From a bacterium (GTDB lineage Bacteria > Actinomycetota > Acidimicrobiia > Acidimicrobiales > Bin134): a DNA stretch of 5,254 nucleotides. Location of the stretch: assembly GCA_028820035.1 (NCBI GenBank), contig JAPPKI010000170.1, positions 1 through 5,254 on the forward strand, read 5' to 3'. Position 1 is the stretch's first letter. Each line of letters begins with the position of its first letter. Under the pieces are notes generated by a model. It was not told where the DNA came from. It saw only the letters and a list, made by a program, of their open reading frames with translations, and made no database searches. The position numbers and the translations under genes were made by a program. Below are positions 1 through 4,013 of this stretch, one piece after another.

Positions 1-128
1 CGGCGTCGGCCCTCATCGTGCTGCTGCGGATTGCCGCCGCGGCCAAGTGGCTTGCTGCGGCGCTGGCGCTGCTGGCGCTCATCGCCGCGGGCACAAGCGA
101 GCTCCTCGCCCGGCGCCGACGCCGATAG
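1..128 (+). CDS. C-terminal end of a membrane protein (partial)
   Basis: The reading frame with codons starting at position 3 is open from the window edge to a TAG at 126-128 and gives about 41 residues. The segment is strongly hydrophobic, rich in Ala and Leu, with two short apolar stretches (ALIVLL and LAAALALLALIAAG) separated by Arg and Lys-Trp. It ends in an arginine cluster (LLARRRRR). This pattern fits the last transmembrane helix or helices of an integral membrane protein with a positively charged cytoplasmic tail. The other two frames give Arg/Pro/Ser/Cys-rich translations that do not look like protein. The rest of the gene lies outside the window, so no family can be assigned. No gene follows closely downstream. 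Confidence 0.6.
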   Translation, partial: ASALIVLLRIAAAAKWLAAALALLALIAAGTSELLARRRRR

Positions 129-309
129 CCAAGGCTCAGCGAGCCCTCAATCGACAACGCCCAGGCCCTGGGACAGTTTGAGTTCGAGCGGATAGGCGAC
201 GCGGCCGGGGGCAGGTTGGACACAGTCGCCGGACAGTGTCTGAAAAACCGCTGGCCAGGTTCCTGCGCTCCGGCCAGTTCGCACTCGCGTTTTCGCAGGC
301 TGACACCAA
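129..309. other. No recognisable gene
   Basis: This stretch separates the membrane-protein tail from the RCC1 fragment. One frame on each strand is open through most of it: the minus-strand frame ends at a TGA at 147-149 (tail LELKLSQGLGVVD), and a plus-strand frame in the same register ends at a TAG near 321-326. Neither has a start codon with a ribosome binding site or resembles a family I know. The minus-strand tail has acceptable high-GC codon use and could be another gene scrap, but I cannot support that. Confidence 0.4.
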
Positions 310-495
310 TCAGCGCGGCCCTATAGTTGGTCTAGCGATGAACTGCCCCTGAGGCGGGTCGGCTGGGCTGTCCTCACCCCAGCAGGCGATGGTGTTGTCG
401 ATGCTGATGGCGCAGGAATGGCTAGAACCGGCTGTGATGGCGGTGTATTGGCCTGGGGGCGGGTCGGCTTGCCCGTCGGAGTTGTATCCCCAGCT
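310..495 (-). pseudogene. RCC1-type repeat protein fragment
   Basis: Read on the minus strand, this segment has the repeat signature of the RCC1 / BLIP-II beta-propeller family. It begins WGYNSDGQADPPPGQYTAI, continues with TAGSSHSCAI and NTIACWG, and then a second, shorter WG...ADPPQGQF. The spacing from the first Trp-Gly to the second (about 37 residues) and the GxxHSCAI...ACWG core are typical of bacterial RCC1 repeats, which form propeller blades used in protein-protein contacts. Only about one and a half blades remain; complete propellers need around seven. The frame stays open upstream to an ATG at 592-594, but residues before the first WG do not fit an RCC1 repeat and overlap a different gene fragment. 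The frame runs on past the second blade to a TGA at 310-312. I read it as a decayed internal or C-terminal piece. Confidence 0.72.
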
Positions 496-860
496 TCGCC
501 CGGTCACCCCGCGCCCAATCGAGGTCTCCGCTCCTCGCGGCCTGGGCCAAGACCTGGTTGGCTTCGATAGCGGCGCGATTGGCGGTGTAGCCACACCCCG
601 CCAGCCGAGCGGCCAGCAGCCCGCGTTCGGCCGTCGCGCCCCGGATGCAGGGGCTTGGCCATGGTGCCGAAGTTGGCCTTCAGTCCCGTTGCGCCGCTGG
701 CGGCCGGCCGCAGGGAGCGCATCCGGCGTAGAATCGCGTCACTCGGCCGAGGCCGCGAGGCGATAGGGTGACGATCGCCGTCGGTGAGGATGGCGCGACC
801 ATCTTCATCTGGATCGACCGGCGTGTGGCGCAGCCGCCTTATGATTTCGACGCCCAGCAT
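496..860 (-). pseudogene. MmgE/PrpD-family fragment with frameshift(s)
   Basis: The minus-strand peptide SGATGLKANFGTMAKPLH is a hallmark segment of the MmgE/PrpD family (2-methylcitrate dehydratase and related lyases such as cis-aconitate decarboxylase). The family normally continues HAGxAAxxGLLAALLAxxGFTA. Here that continuation is one frame away: AAERGLLAARLAGCGYTANR, then AAIEANQVLAQAA and SGDLDW. The switch is explained by one extra base, T634 on the plus strand; removing it restores LHPGRAAERGLL. A second frameshift near 705-720 is possible, because the residues before LRPAASG fit poorly while another frame gives a family-like DAL. The upstream part to an ATG at 858-860 (MLGVEIIRRL) may derive from the same gene but is uncertain. 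Intact members have roughly 450 residues; about 120 codons remain. It ends abruptly at the RCC1 fragment. It is non-functional. Confidence 0.75.
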
Positions 861-1183
861 TTGCTTGTTTCGACGCGCCTGACCAAAAGATATCGAAAAC
901 CGGCTTTGGTTTTGGCCACTCCGTGTGGGGGGCAGTAGGTCAACGCTTCCTCACATTTGCTTGGCGGGTTCAATTGTGGGCTGGCCGAGCCGCGCGTCTA
1001 TTGGAGGCAGCAACCTACGCTCGCGACTACACCCTGTAGCGCCCAAACGGGGGGCGCACGATCGGCGACACCTATCACCCGCCGCTGGGTGAAGCCTGAC
1101 GCCGCCTTGCGTTGATCGCCTCGGTGGGCATGAAGCACGCCACAACCGTCCCCGCATCAGCGGACTGGTGTTTGCGTTGCTTG
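861..1183. other. Gene-poor stretch upstream of the toxin-antitoxin operon
   Basis: I see no gene here. All frames are broken by stops or give unfamiliar peptides without start signals. A plus-strand frame with GTG at 768-770 and TAG at 936-938 (56 codons) overlaps the MmgE/PrpD remnant on the opposite strand and has no ribosome binding site. A plus-strand frame around 940-1030 (including LLEAATYARDYTL) looks mildly protein-like but ends in a stop and has no start. A small inverted repeat, AAAACC GGCTTT GGTTTT, lies near 898-915, with no T-tract to make it a terminator. Confidence 0.45.
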
Positions 1184-1212
1184 TTGCTATTGGGATCATC
1201 TGACATTATATT
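1184..1212 (+). promoter_or_regulatory. Promoter of the toxin-antitoxin operon
   Basis: TTGCTA (1184-1189, four matches to TTGACA) and TATATT (1207-1212, five matches to TATAAT) are separated by exactly 17 bp. This places a transcription start about 1219-1222, some 37 bases ahead of the antitoxin ATG. The -10 lies inside a perfect inverted repeat, as expected for an autoregulated toxin-antitoxin operon. The assignment is by pattern only. Confidence 0.6.
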
Positions 1213-1219
1213 GATGTCA
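1201..1219. promoter_or_regulatory. Palindromic operator, probable antitoxin binding site
   Basis: TGACAT (1201-1206) and ATGTCA (1214-1219) form a perfect 6-bp inverted repeat around the 7-base centre TATATTG. The centre is the proposed -10 hexamer, so a bound protein would block RNA polymerase. Ribbon-helix-helix antitoxins bind short inverted repeats in their own promoters, alone or with their toxin. The position makes the downstream RHH protein the natural ligand. That link is inferred. Confidence 0.65.
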
Positions 1220-1246
1220 AGCAACTCGAACGACTTCCAGATGACC

Positions 1247-1252
1247 AAGGAG
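1247..1252 (+). promoter_or_regulatory. Ribosome binding site of the antitoxin
   Basis: AAGGAG lies five bases before the ATG at 1258. It is a strong Shine-Dalgarno match, fixes the antitoxin start, and contrasts with the weak signal in front of the toxin. Confidence 0.75.
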
Positions 1253-1257
1253 TCCGC

Positions 1258-1479
1258 ATGAGCCAAATCACCGCCCGGGTTCCCGATGAGCTTGTTGATG
1301 CGCTGGATGCGGCCGCCGAGGACTTGAAGCGCAGCCGGGCTGACATCATTCGCCAGGCTTTGGAGCGCTATTTGGAGGACTATGACGATCTCGAGGTGGC
1401 CGTTGAGCGCCTTCGAGACCCAGCCGACCCGGTGCTCGATTGGGACCAGGTCAGACATGAGCTGCTCAGTTCGGATTGA
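1258..1479 (+). CDS. Ribbon-helix-helix (CopG/RelB-like) antitoxin
   Basis: This 73-residue protein opens with the ribbon-helix-helix pattern: strand ITARVPDELVDAL (residues 4-16), helix DAAAEDLKRSRADIIRQALERYL, with the characteristic SRADIIRQAL turn-helix near residues 26-35. Such proteins dimerise and bind DNA through the N-terminal strand. The C-terminal half is acidic (EDYDDLEVAVERL, then PADPVLDWDQVRHELLSSD), as expected of the flexible part of an antitoxin that wraps the basic toxin. Its length is normal for the group. It has a strong ribosome binding site and a promoter with an operator over the -10, so it probably represses its own operon. Its partner is the RelE/ParE protein starting 47 bp after its stop. 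A short frame that mimics the toxin N-terminus overlaps its last 23 bases. Confidence 0.85.
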   Translation: MSQITARVPDELVDALDAAAEDLKRSRADIIRQALERYLEDYDDLEVAVERLRDPADPVLDWDQVRHELLSSD

Positions 1480-1522
1480 TCGCCGCGCGATTCAAGAACG
1501 CCTGATGGCACACAAGCCGTAG
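1457..1522 (+). other. Toxin-like 21-codon leader frame overlapping the antitoxin stop
   Basis: An ATG at 1457 opens a 21-codon frame ending in TAG at 1520-1522. It overlaps the antitoxin stop by 23 bases, the usual arrangement for translationally coupled toxin genes, and has AGG at 1448-1450 at a suitable distance. The peptide reads MSCSVRIDRRA then IQERLMAHKP. It matches the toxin N-terminus (MAAYSVRIKRSA...) at Ser-Val-Arg-Ile, shares a basic residue pattern after it, and is in the same phase: only one codon (TCG) separates the TAG from the toxin ATG. It could be the remnant of an earlier toxin start, a partial duplication, or a leader peptide. Whether it is translated is unknown. Confidence 0.6.
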
Positions 1523-1548
1523 TCGATGGCCGCTTACTCAGTTCGGAT
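1465..1548 (+). repeat. 12-bp direct repeat CTCAGTTCGGAT, two copies 72 bp apart
   Basis: Identical copies lie at 1465-1476 (antitoxin end and leader frame) and 1537-1548 (toxin codons 4-8). Similarity continues for about 13 bp (nine identities, ending in GCGCG) and then fades. The offset of 72 bp is a whole number of codons, so both copies encode Ser-Val-Arg-Ile in one phase. It suggests an old, diverged tandem duplication. Confidence 0.8.
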
Positions 1549-1789
1549 CAAGCGCAGCGCGTCCCGAGACATGGCTCAGATTGCTCACCGGGATCGCGAG
1601 CGGATTGTGTACGCAATCGACCGCCTCGCCGAGCAACCGCACGCGGGCTACGCGTTGAAGGGAGATTTGAGGGGCCTTCGCCGCATACGCGTCGGCGACT
1701 ACAGGGTGGTGTACGAAGTGCTCAACAATGAACTGGTGGTCCTCGTTGTTCGAGTCGCCCATCGCCGGGAGGCCTATCGCCGCCGGTAA
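1526..1789 (+). CDS. RelE/ParE-superfamily toxin
   Basis: This 87-residue basic protein has the RelE/ParE fold signature. An N-terminal strand YSVRIKRSASRDM is followed by two helices (residues 13-36), then K45 in ALKGDLRGLRRIRVGDYRVVYEV (43-65), a strand LVVLVVRVAHR, and the C-terminal RREAYRRR. The GLRRIRVGDYRVVYEV core and the late His-Arg-Arg...Tyr are diagnostic. K45, R52, R60, R80/R81 and Y84 sit where RelE has basic and tyrosine residues used to cut mRNA on the ribosome; ParE members instead poison gyrase. The RelE side is favoured but not proven. It pairs with the RHH antitoxin upstream. The ATG at 1526 has no good Shine-Dalgarno sequence and follows the TAG of the leader frame by three bases, so translation may depend on reinitiation. 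Confidence 0.85.
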   Translation: MAAYSVRIKRSASRDMAQIAHRDRERIVYAIDRLAEQPHAGYALKGDLRGLRRIRVGDYRVVYEVLNNELVVLVVRVAHRREAYRRR

Positions 1790-1796
1790 AGCCGCA

Positions 1797-1874
1797 TTGC
1801 CCGTAGACATCGAGGTGCCTGAGCAGTCGAGGAAGAAGCTCGAACGGGATGGGCAGGTATGGCTGAGGTGGTGA
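1797..1874 (+). pseudogene. Short unrecognised reading frame cut by an IS3-family end
   Basis: Directly after the toxin, a frame with a possible TTG start at 1797 encodes LPVDIEVPEQSRKKLERDG followed by QVWLRW, and ends in a TGA at 1872-1874. That TGA is formed by the first bases of the insertion-sequence inverted repeat, so the original gene probably continued beyond this point and was truncated. The charged, helix-prone peptide looks protein-like, but I do not recognise it. A third gene of the toxin-antitoxin operon or the start of an unrelated gene are both possible. There is no clear ribosome binding site. Confidence 0.35.
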
Positions 1875-1896
1875 CCGGACCCCGTTTTTTGGTCCA
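1872..1896. repeat. Terminal inverted repeat of the IS3-family remnant
   Basis: The segment starts TGACCGGACCCCG, has a run of six T, and closes with GGTCCA. Read on the minus strand it is TGGACC, A-run, CGGGGTCCGGTCA, the typical end of actinobacterial IS3-family elements. It lies five bases beyond the transposase stop codon, where such an end belongs. Only one copy is present, so the outer boundary is from pattern. Confidence 0.65.
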
Positions 1897-1900
1897 CTTG

Positions 1901-2071
1901 CTATGAGAGTTTTGGTTGGTTGTTGTTTGCCCATTGGTCCGCGTATTCGGCTGGGGTGAGCATGCCGAGCGCGGAGTGGGGGCGGTAGGCGTTGTAGTCG
2001 TTTCTCCAGTCGGCGACAAGTACTTGTGCTTTGAGGAGGCAGTCGAACTGCTCGATGGACAAGGGATCTCG
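1901..2071 (-). pseudogene. IS3-family transposase, C-terminal fragment
   Basis: The minus-strand frame ends at 1901 and encodes LSIEQFDCLLKAQVLVADW, then RNDYNAYRPHSALGMLTPAEY and ADQWANNNQPKLS. The motif W-R-x-x-Y-N-x-x-R-P-H-S-A-L-G is the conserved end of the integrase-like catalytic domain of IS3-family OrfB transposases. The frame is open upstream to an ATG at 2117-2119, but the residues before RDPLS do not match the expected SFN-x-R-x-R-DELL segment. I place the breakpoint near 2071. The DDE catalytic residues, which lie upstream, are missing, so the product is inactive. Confidence 0.8.
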
Positions 2072-2125
2072 CTCCCCCAGCTTTAGTTGGACTGCTTCTC
2101 TGGTGCTGTGCTGCCCCAAGTCTCC

Positions 2126-2326
2126 CTATTCGATGGCGACCTCGTCGCCGCTGATGGCGGCATCAGTACCGAGCTGCCCGACATCCGGTAGCCCATAGCC
2201 GAGGCCCTTGCCTGAGGGTCCGCGTCCGTCGCCCAAGGCTGGGTCAACCGTGCCCAGAATCGTCGCGCAATAGAAGTGGCGCGACCCCAACGGTTGGCTC
2301 ACCTGCTGCGAGAGTCCATTATCCGG
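2126..2326 (-). pseudogene. Unrecognised C-terminal protein remnant
   Basis: A minus-strand frame ends in TAG at 2126-2128. Its last 66 codons read protein-like, with GC-rich third positions: PDNGLSQQVSQPLGSRHF, YCATILGTVDPALGDGRG, PSGKGLGYGLPDVGQLGTDA, AISGDEVAIE. The frame stays open to an ATG at 2435-2437, but the part before PDNG looks unlike coding sequence and no ribosome binding site is seen. I do not recognise the family. The Gly/Asp-rich tail could be the end of an exported or enzyme domain, but this is a guess. It lies between the IS3 remnant and the AlpA-like gene and is probably another gene scrap. Confidence 0.35.
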
Positions 2327-2537
2327 TGTTGCGGAAAAGAGGACCACGATCGCGGCTGGGCGAAGGCATATGACCGGGCCGATCGTGCGCAGGCTCAAAG
2401 AGTCCGTCGGCTTCAAGGCGAGGGACGGGCCTGTCACCCGTCACCTTCACTGCGATGGCGCGGTGGGCCTTCGGGCGCAGCATCCAGGAAGGCACGACAC
2501 ACAGAGGAACCAGGGGTCGCTGGGAATGGTCTGATGT
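2327..2537. other. No recognisable gene between the remnant and the AlpA-like gene
   Basis: Frames on both strands are open here because of base composition, but none has a start with a ribosome binding site or a recognisable motif. I looked specifically for integrase motifs (the Arg, His-x-x-Arg and Tyr of tyrosine recombinases), because an AlpA-like gene is often followed by an integrase. None is visible. Confidence 0.4.
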
Positions 2538-2744
2538 CTATACGGCGGGGTGGTCGCCAGTGGCGCGTGGCCGTGAGGCGAGCCATGCGTCGATCTCCGA
2601 CGCATACCAACGCACGGCCCGCCTGCCGACTCGGATCGGCTTGGGGAACAGCCCATCGCTCATAAGCCGGTAGATCGAGCTGGTGGACAGACGGCAGAGC
2701 GCCTCCACCTGAGGACAGGTCAGAGGAGACTTACGGCAGCGAAT
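2538..2744 (-). CDS. AlpA/excisionase-like helix-turn-helix protein, 5' end uncertain
   Basis: The minus-strand frame ending in TAG at 2538-2540 encodes LTCPQVEALCRLSTSSIYRL, MSDGLFPKPIRVGRRAVRW, YASEIDAWLASRP and a short tail. This is the full MerR-like winged helix-turn-helix of the AlpA / DNA-binding excisionase family: helix-turn-helix with STSSIYRLM (about residues 20-28), the wing FPKPIRVGRRAVRW (33-46), and the closing EIDAWLASR (50-58). Such proteins control excision or integrase expression in prophages and integrative elements. No ATG or GTG precedes the domain. Counting from an ATT at 2742-2744 gives 68 residues, a normal length, but no ribosome binding site supports it. The 5' end runs into the MOSC remnant on the other strand, so the start was probably lost at that junction. 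Confidence 0.8.
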   Translation of the reverse strand: MRCRKSPLTCPQVEALCRLSTSSIYRLMSDGLFPKPIRVGRRAVRWYASEIDAWLASRPRATGDHPAV

Positions 2745-3223
2745 GGCCGGAGATCCCGGGCACCGTCCTCTCCGATATGGAGATCGACCTGACCGTTGCC
2801 GCGCTCACCGAGAAGACCTCGTTTGTGGATGCCTCTGCCGTCCATATCATCGTCAACCAGTCGATGGCGCACCTCGCCTCGCTGCTAGACGGCGTCAAGC
2901 TCGGTGTCGAGCGATTTCGCCCCAACGTTGTGATCGACGCCCACGACGACATCGGTTCGGGGGAGTTTGCCGATCTGGCCTGGAAAGACCTCGATGTCAA
3001 GATTGGCGAGGTGGAGCTCCGGATCGGAGACGCCACCCCCCGCTGCGTGATGACTACTGTGGCCCAACCGGGCTACGAGCAGGCCAGGAGCGTGCTGCAA
3101 GTGCTGGCCGCTACCGCCCGCAAGGAATTCGACTACGGAGCCTTCGCCTGCTTCGGCACCAACGCCGAAGTCACCGCGGCGGGCACCATCAGCGTCGGCG
3201 ACACACTCACCATTTCCGACTGA
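2735..3223 (+). pseudogene. MOSC-domain protein lacking its N-terminal part
   Basis: The frame ending at 3223 has the MOSC fold pattern (molybdenum-cofactor sulfurase C-terminal domain; YcbX/YiiM-like): RFRPNVVID (residues 46-54 counted from the ATG at 2777), FADLAWKDLDVKIGEVELRIG, the conserved Cys in ATPRCVMT (Cys90), and the closing GTISVGDTLTI (136-146). MOSC proteins handle molybdenum cofactor or sulfur-carrier reactions. Intact two-domain members have about 220-280 residues, with an N-terminal beta-barrel domain. Coding resemblance continues upstream of the ATG in the same frame (YGSEWPEIPGTVLSD), so 2777 is not the native start. Homology fades near 2735, where the AlpA-like gene begins on the other strand. 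The gene appears decapitated by the event that created this junction. No ribosome binding site precedes 2777. It converges with the TetR gene. Confidence 0.75.
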
Positions 3224-3246
3224 TCATCCTGTCGACAGTCGAGGAG
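3224..3246. other. Convergent 23-bp gap with palindrome CTGTCGACAG
   Basis: The MOSC remnant and the TetR gene end toward each other here. CTGTCGACAG at 3229-3238 is a perfect 10-bp palindrome, and TCAGCTGA at 3247-3254 is a second short one over the TetR stop. Neither has a loop or T-tract like an intrinsic terminator. Confidence 0.4.
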
Positions 3247-3942
3247 TCAGCTGAGGGCTGGTGTGCTGTTGGGTGCGAGCGCAACGTCTACGGCACGACG
3301 GTCTGCGAGATTGATGGCGGCGACGCAGCGGGTTAGCACGCTGGTGAACGCTTCTCGCTCAGCCGCGGTGGCGTCGGGGTGCCGCTGGGCGAAATCGGCG
3401 AGCCCGTGCAGCAGCAGCACCGCGGTGAGCTCCAGCCGGTGCCCGAGGTCGGGCATCACCGTGTCGTCCACCAGATCGACAAGGGCTTGAGCCACGCGCC
3501 GAATGCCGGGTCTCGGCTCGTAGGCGGCCTCGCCGCCGCCCGCTCCCGCCAGCACGTCTCGCATCAGGTCGGAGTCGCTGGGAAGCCTTGCCGTGCTCAC
3601 GAGCTGAGCCCGAATCCTGATGTAGTGGCGCCCCGACTCGTTGTCGAGAAGGGAGGCGAGGGGCCGAACAAGAATCTCAACGAGCTCGTCGAGTCCCGGC
3701 TGCTCGCCGAGTTCATCGAACATCTCGGCTCGTCGAGCATCGAGGCGGGCCTGATGCGGATCCATGATCGCCTGAAGGAGCCCGGCTTTGTTGCCGAAGT
3801 GGTATTGCACGGCCGAGCTGTTGCGCTGGCCGGCGGCCTTCACCACGTCGCGCACCGTTACTGCGTCAACACCTCGCTCGGCGAAAAGGCGCTCGGCGAC
3901 GGCAATGAGCGCCTCGCGCGCAGGCTCGGGCGAACGGGGCAT
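3247..3942 (-). CDS. TetR/AcrR-family transcriptional regulator
   Basis: This 231-residue protein carries the TetR DNA-binding domain at its N-terminus: helix 1 AREALIAVAERLFAERG (8-24), then VDAVTVRDVVKAAGQRN and SSAVQYHFGNKAGLLQAIM (25-60), with the family's Y-H-F-G-x-K signature. The rest is helical and forms the ligand-binding and dimerisation domain, which varies too much to name an effector. Length is normal. It lies 71 bp downstream of the Rieske oxygenase on the same strand. The two may be co-transcribed, and the palindrome in the divergent promoter upstream of the oxygenase is a plausible target. The likely role is repression of the oxygenase and the divergent gene until an inducer binds. 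The start ATG has only a weak Shine-Dalgarno sequence, but it directly precedes a normal TetR N-terminus. Confidence 0.88.
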   Translation of the reverse strand: MPRSPEPAREALIAVAERLFAERGVDAVTVRDVVKAAGQRNSSAVQYHFGNKAGLLQAIMDPHQARLDARRAEMFDELGEQPGLDELVEILVRPLASLLDNESGRHYIRIRAQLVSTARLPSDSDLMRDVLAGAGGGEAAYEPRPGIRRVAQALVDLVDDTVMPDLGHRLELTAVLLLHGLADFAQRHPDATAAEREAFTSVLTRCVAAINLADRRAVDVALAPNSTPALS

Positions 3943-4013
3943 CAGTCGAGAGGATAACCAGCTGTCATCGACACCTCGCCCGCCGCTGGGCGCTGCGGCT
4001 CATGCCCGCGGCC

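Larger units (their letters stand above)
1872..2071 (-). mobile_element. 3' remnant of an IS3-family insertion sequence
   Basis: Only the right-hand end of the element remains: the terminal inverted repeat plus the last part of the transposase gene, which reads toward 1872. The sequence resembling the family stops at about 2071. No second terminal repeat and no catalytic part of the transposase is found further right. The remnant cannot move on its own. It shows that the region received an insertion which was later cut down by deletion or recombination. Confidence 0.75.

Noticed and set aside
389..766. Plus-strand frame of 125 codons
   Set aside because: It is antisense to the RCC1 and MmgE/PrpD fragments, which carry recognisable family motifs on the other strand.
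768..938. GTG-started plus-strand frame of 56 codons
   Set aside because: It has no ribosome binding site and no recognised motif, and overlaps the opposite-strand MmgE/PrpD remnant.
1075..1458. Minus-strand frame of 127 codons over the antitoxin
   Set aside because: It is a shadow of the antitoxin, which has promoter, operator, ribosome binding site and family motif on the plus strand.
2276..2665. Plus-strand frame of 129 codons
   Set aside because: It is Arg-rich and low-complexity, and its end runs antisense through the AlpA-like helix-turn-helix gene.
2666..3223. A fused plus-strand frame reading from about 2666 into the MOSC remnant
   Set aside because: The part before about 2735 is antisense to the AlpA-like domain and has no start codon with a ribosome binding site; the open frame across the junction is probably accidental.
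2743..3336. Plus-strand frame of 197 codons overlapping the MOSC remnant
   Set aside because: The translation is Arg/Gly/Pro-rich without motifs and is out of frame with the recognisable MOSC sequence.
3379..3957. Plus-strand open frame of 192 codons
   Set aside because: It is antisense to the TetR gene, whose helix-turn-helix motif is clear; no motif or start signal is seen.
3977..3992. Small hairpin CGCCC-N6-GGGCG between the oxygenase and TetR genes
   Set aside because: A 5-bp stem without a T-tract is common in GC-rich DNA and does not support a terminator.
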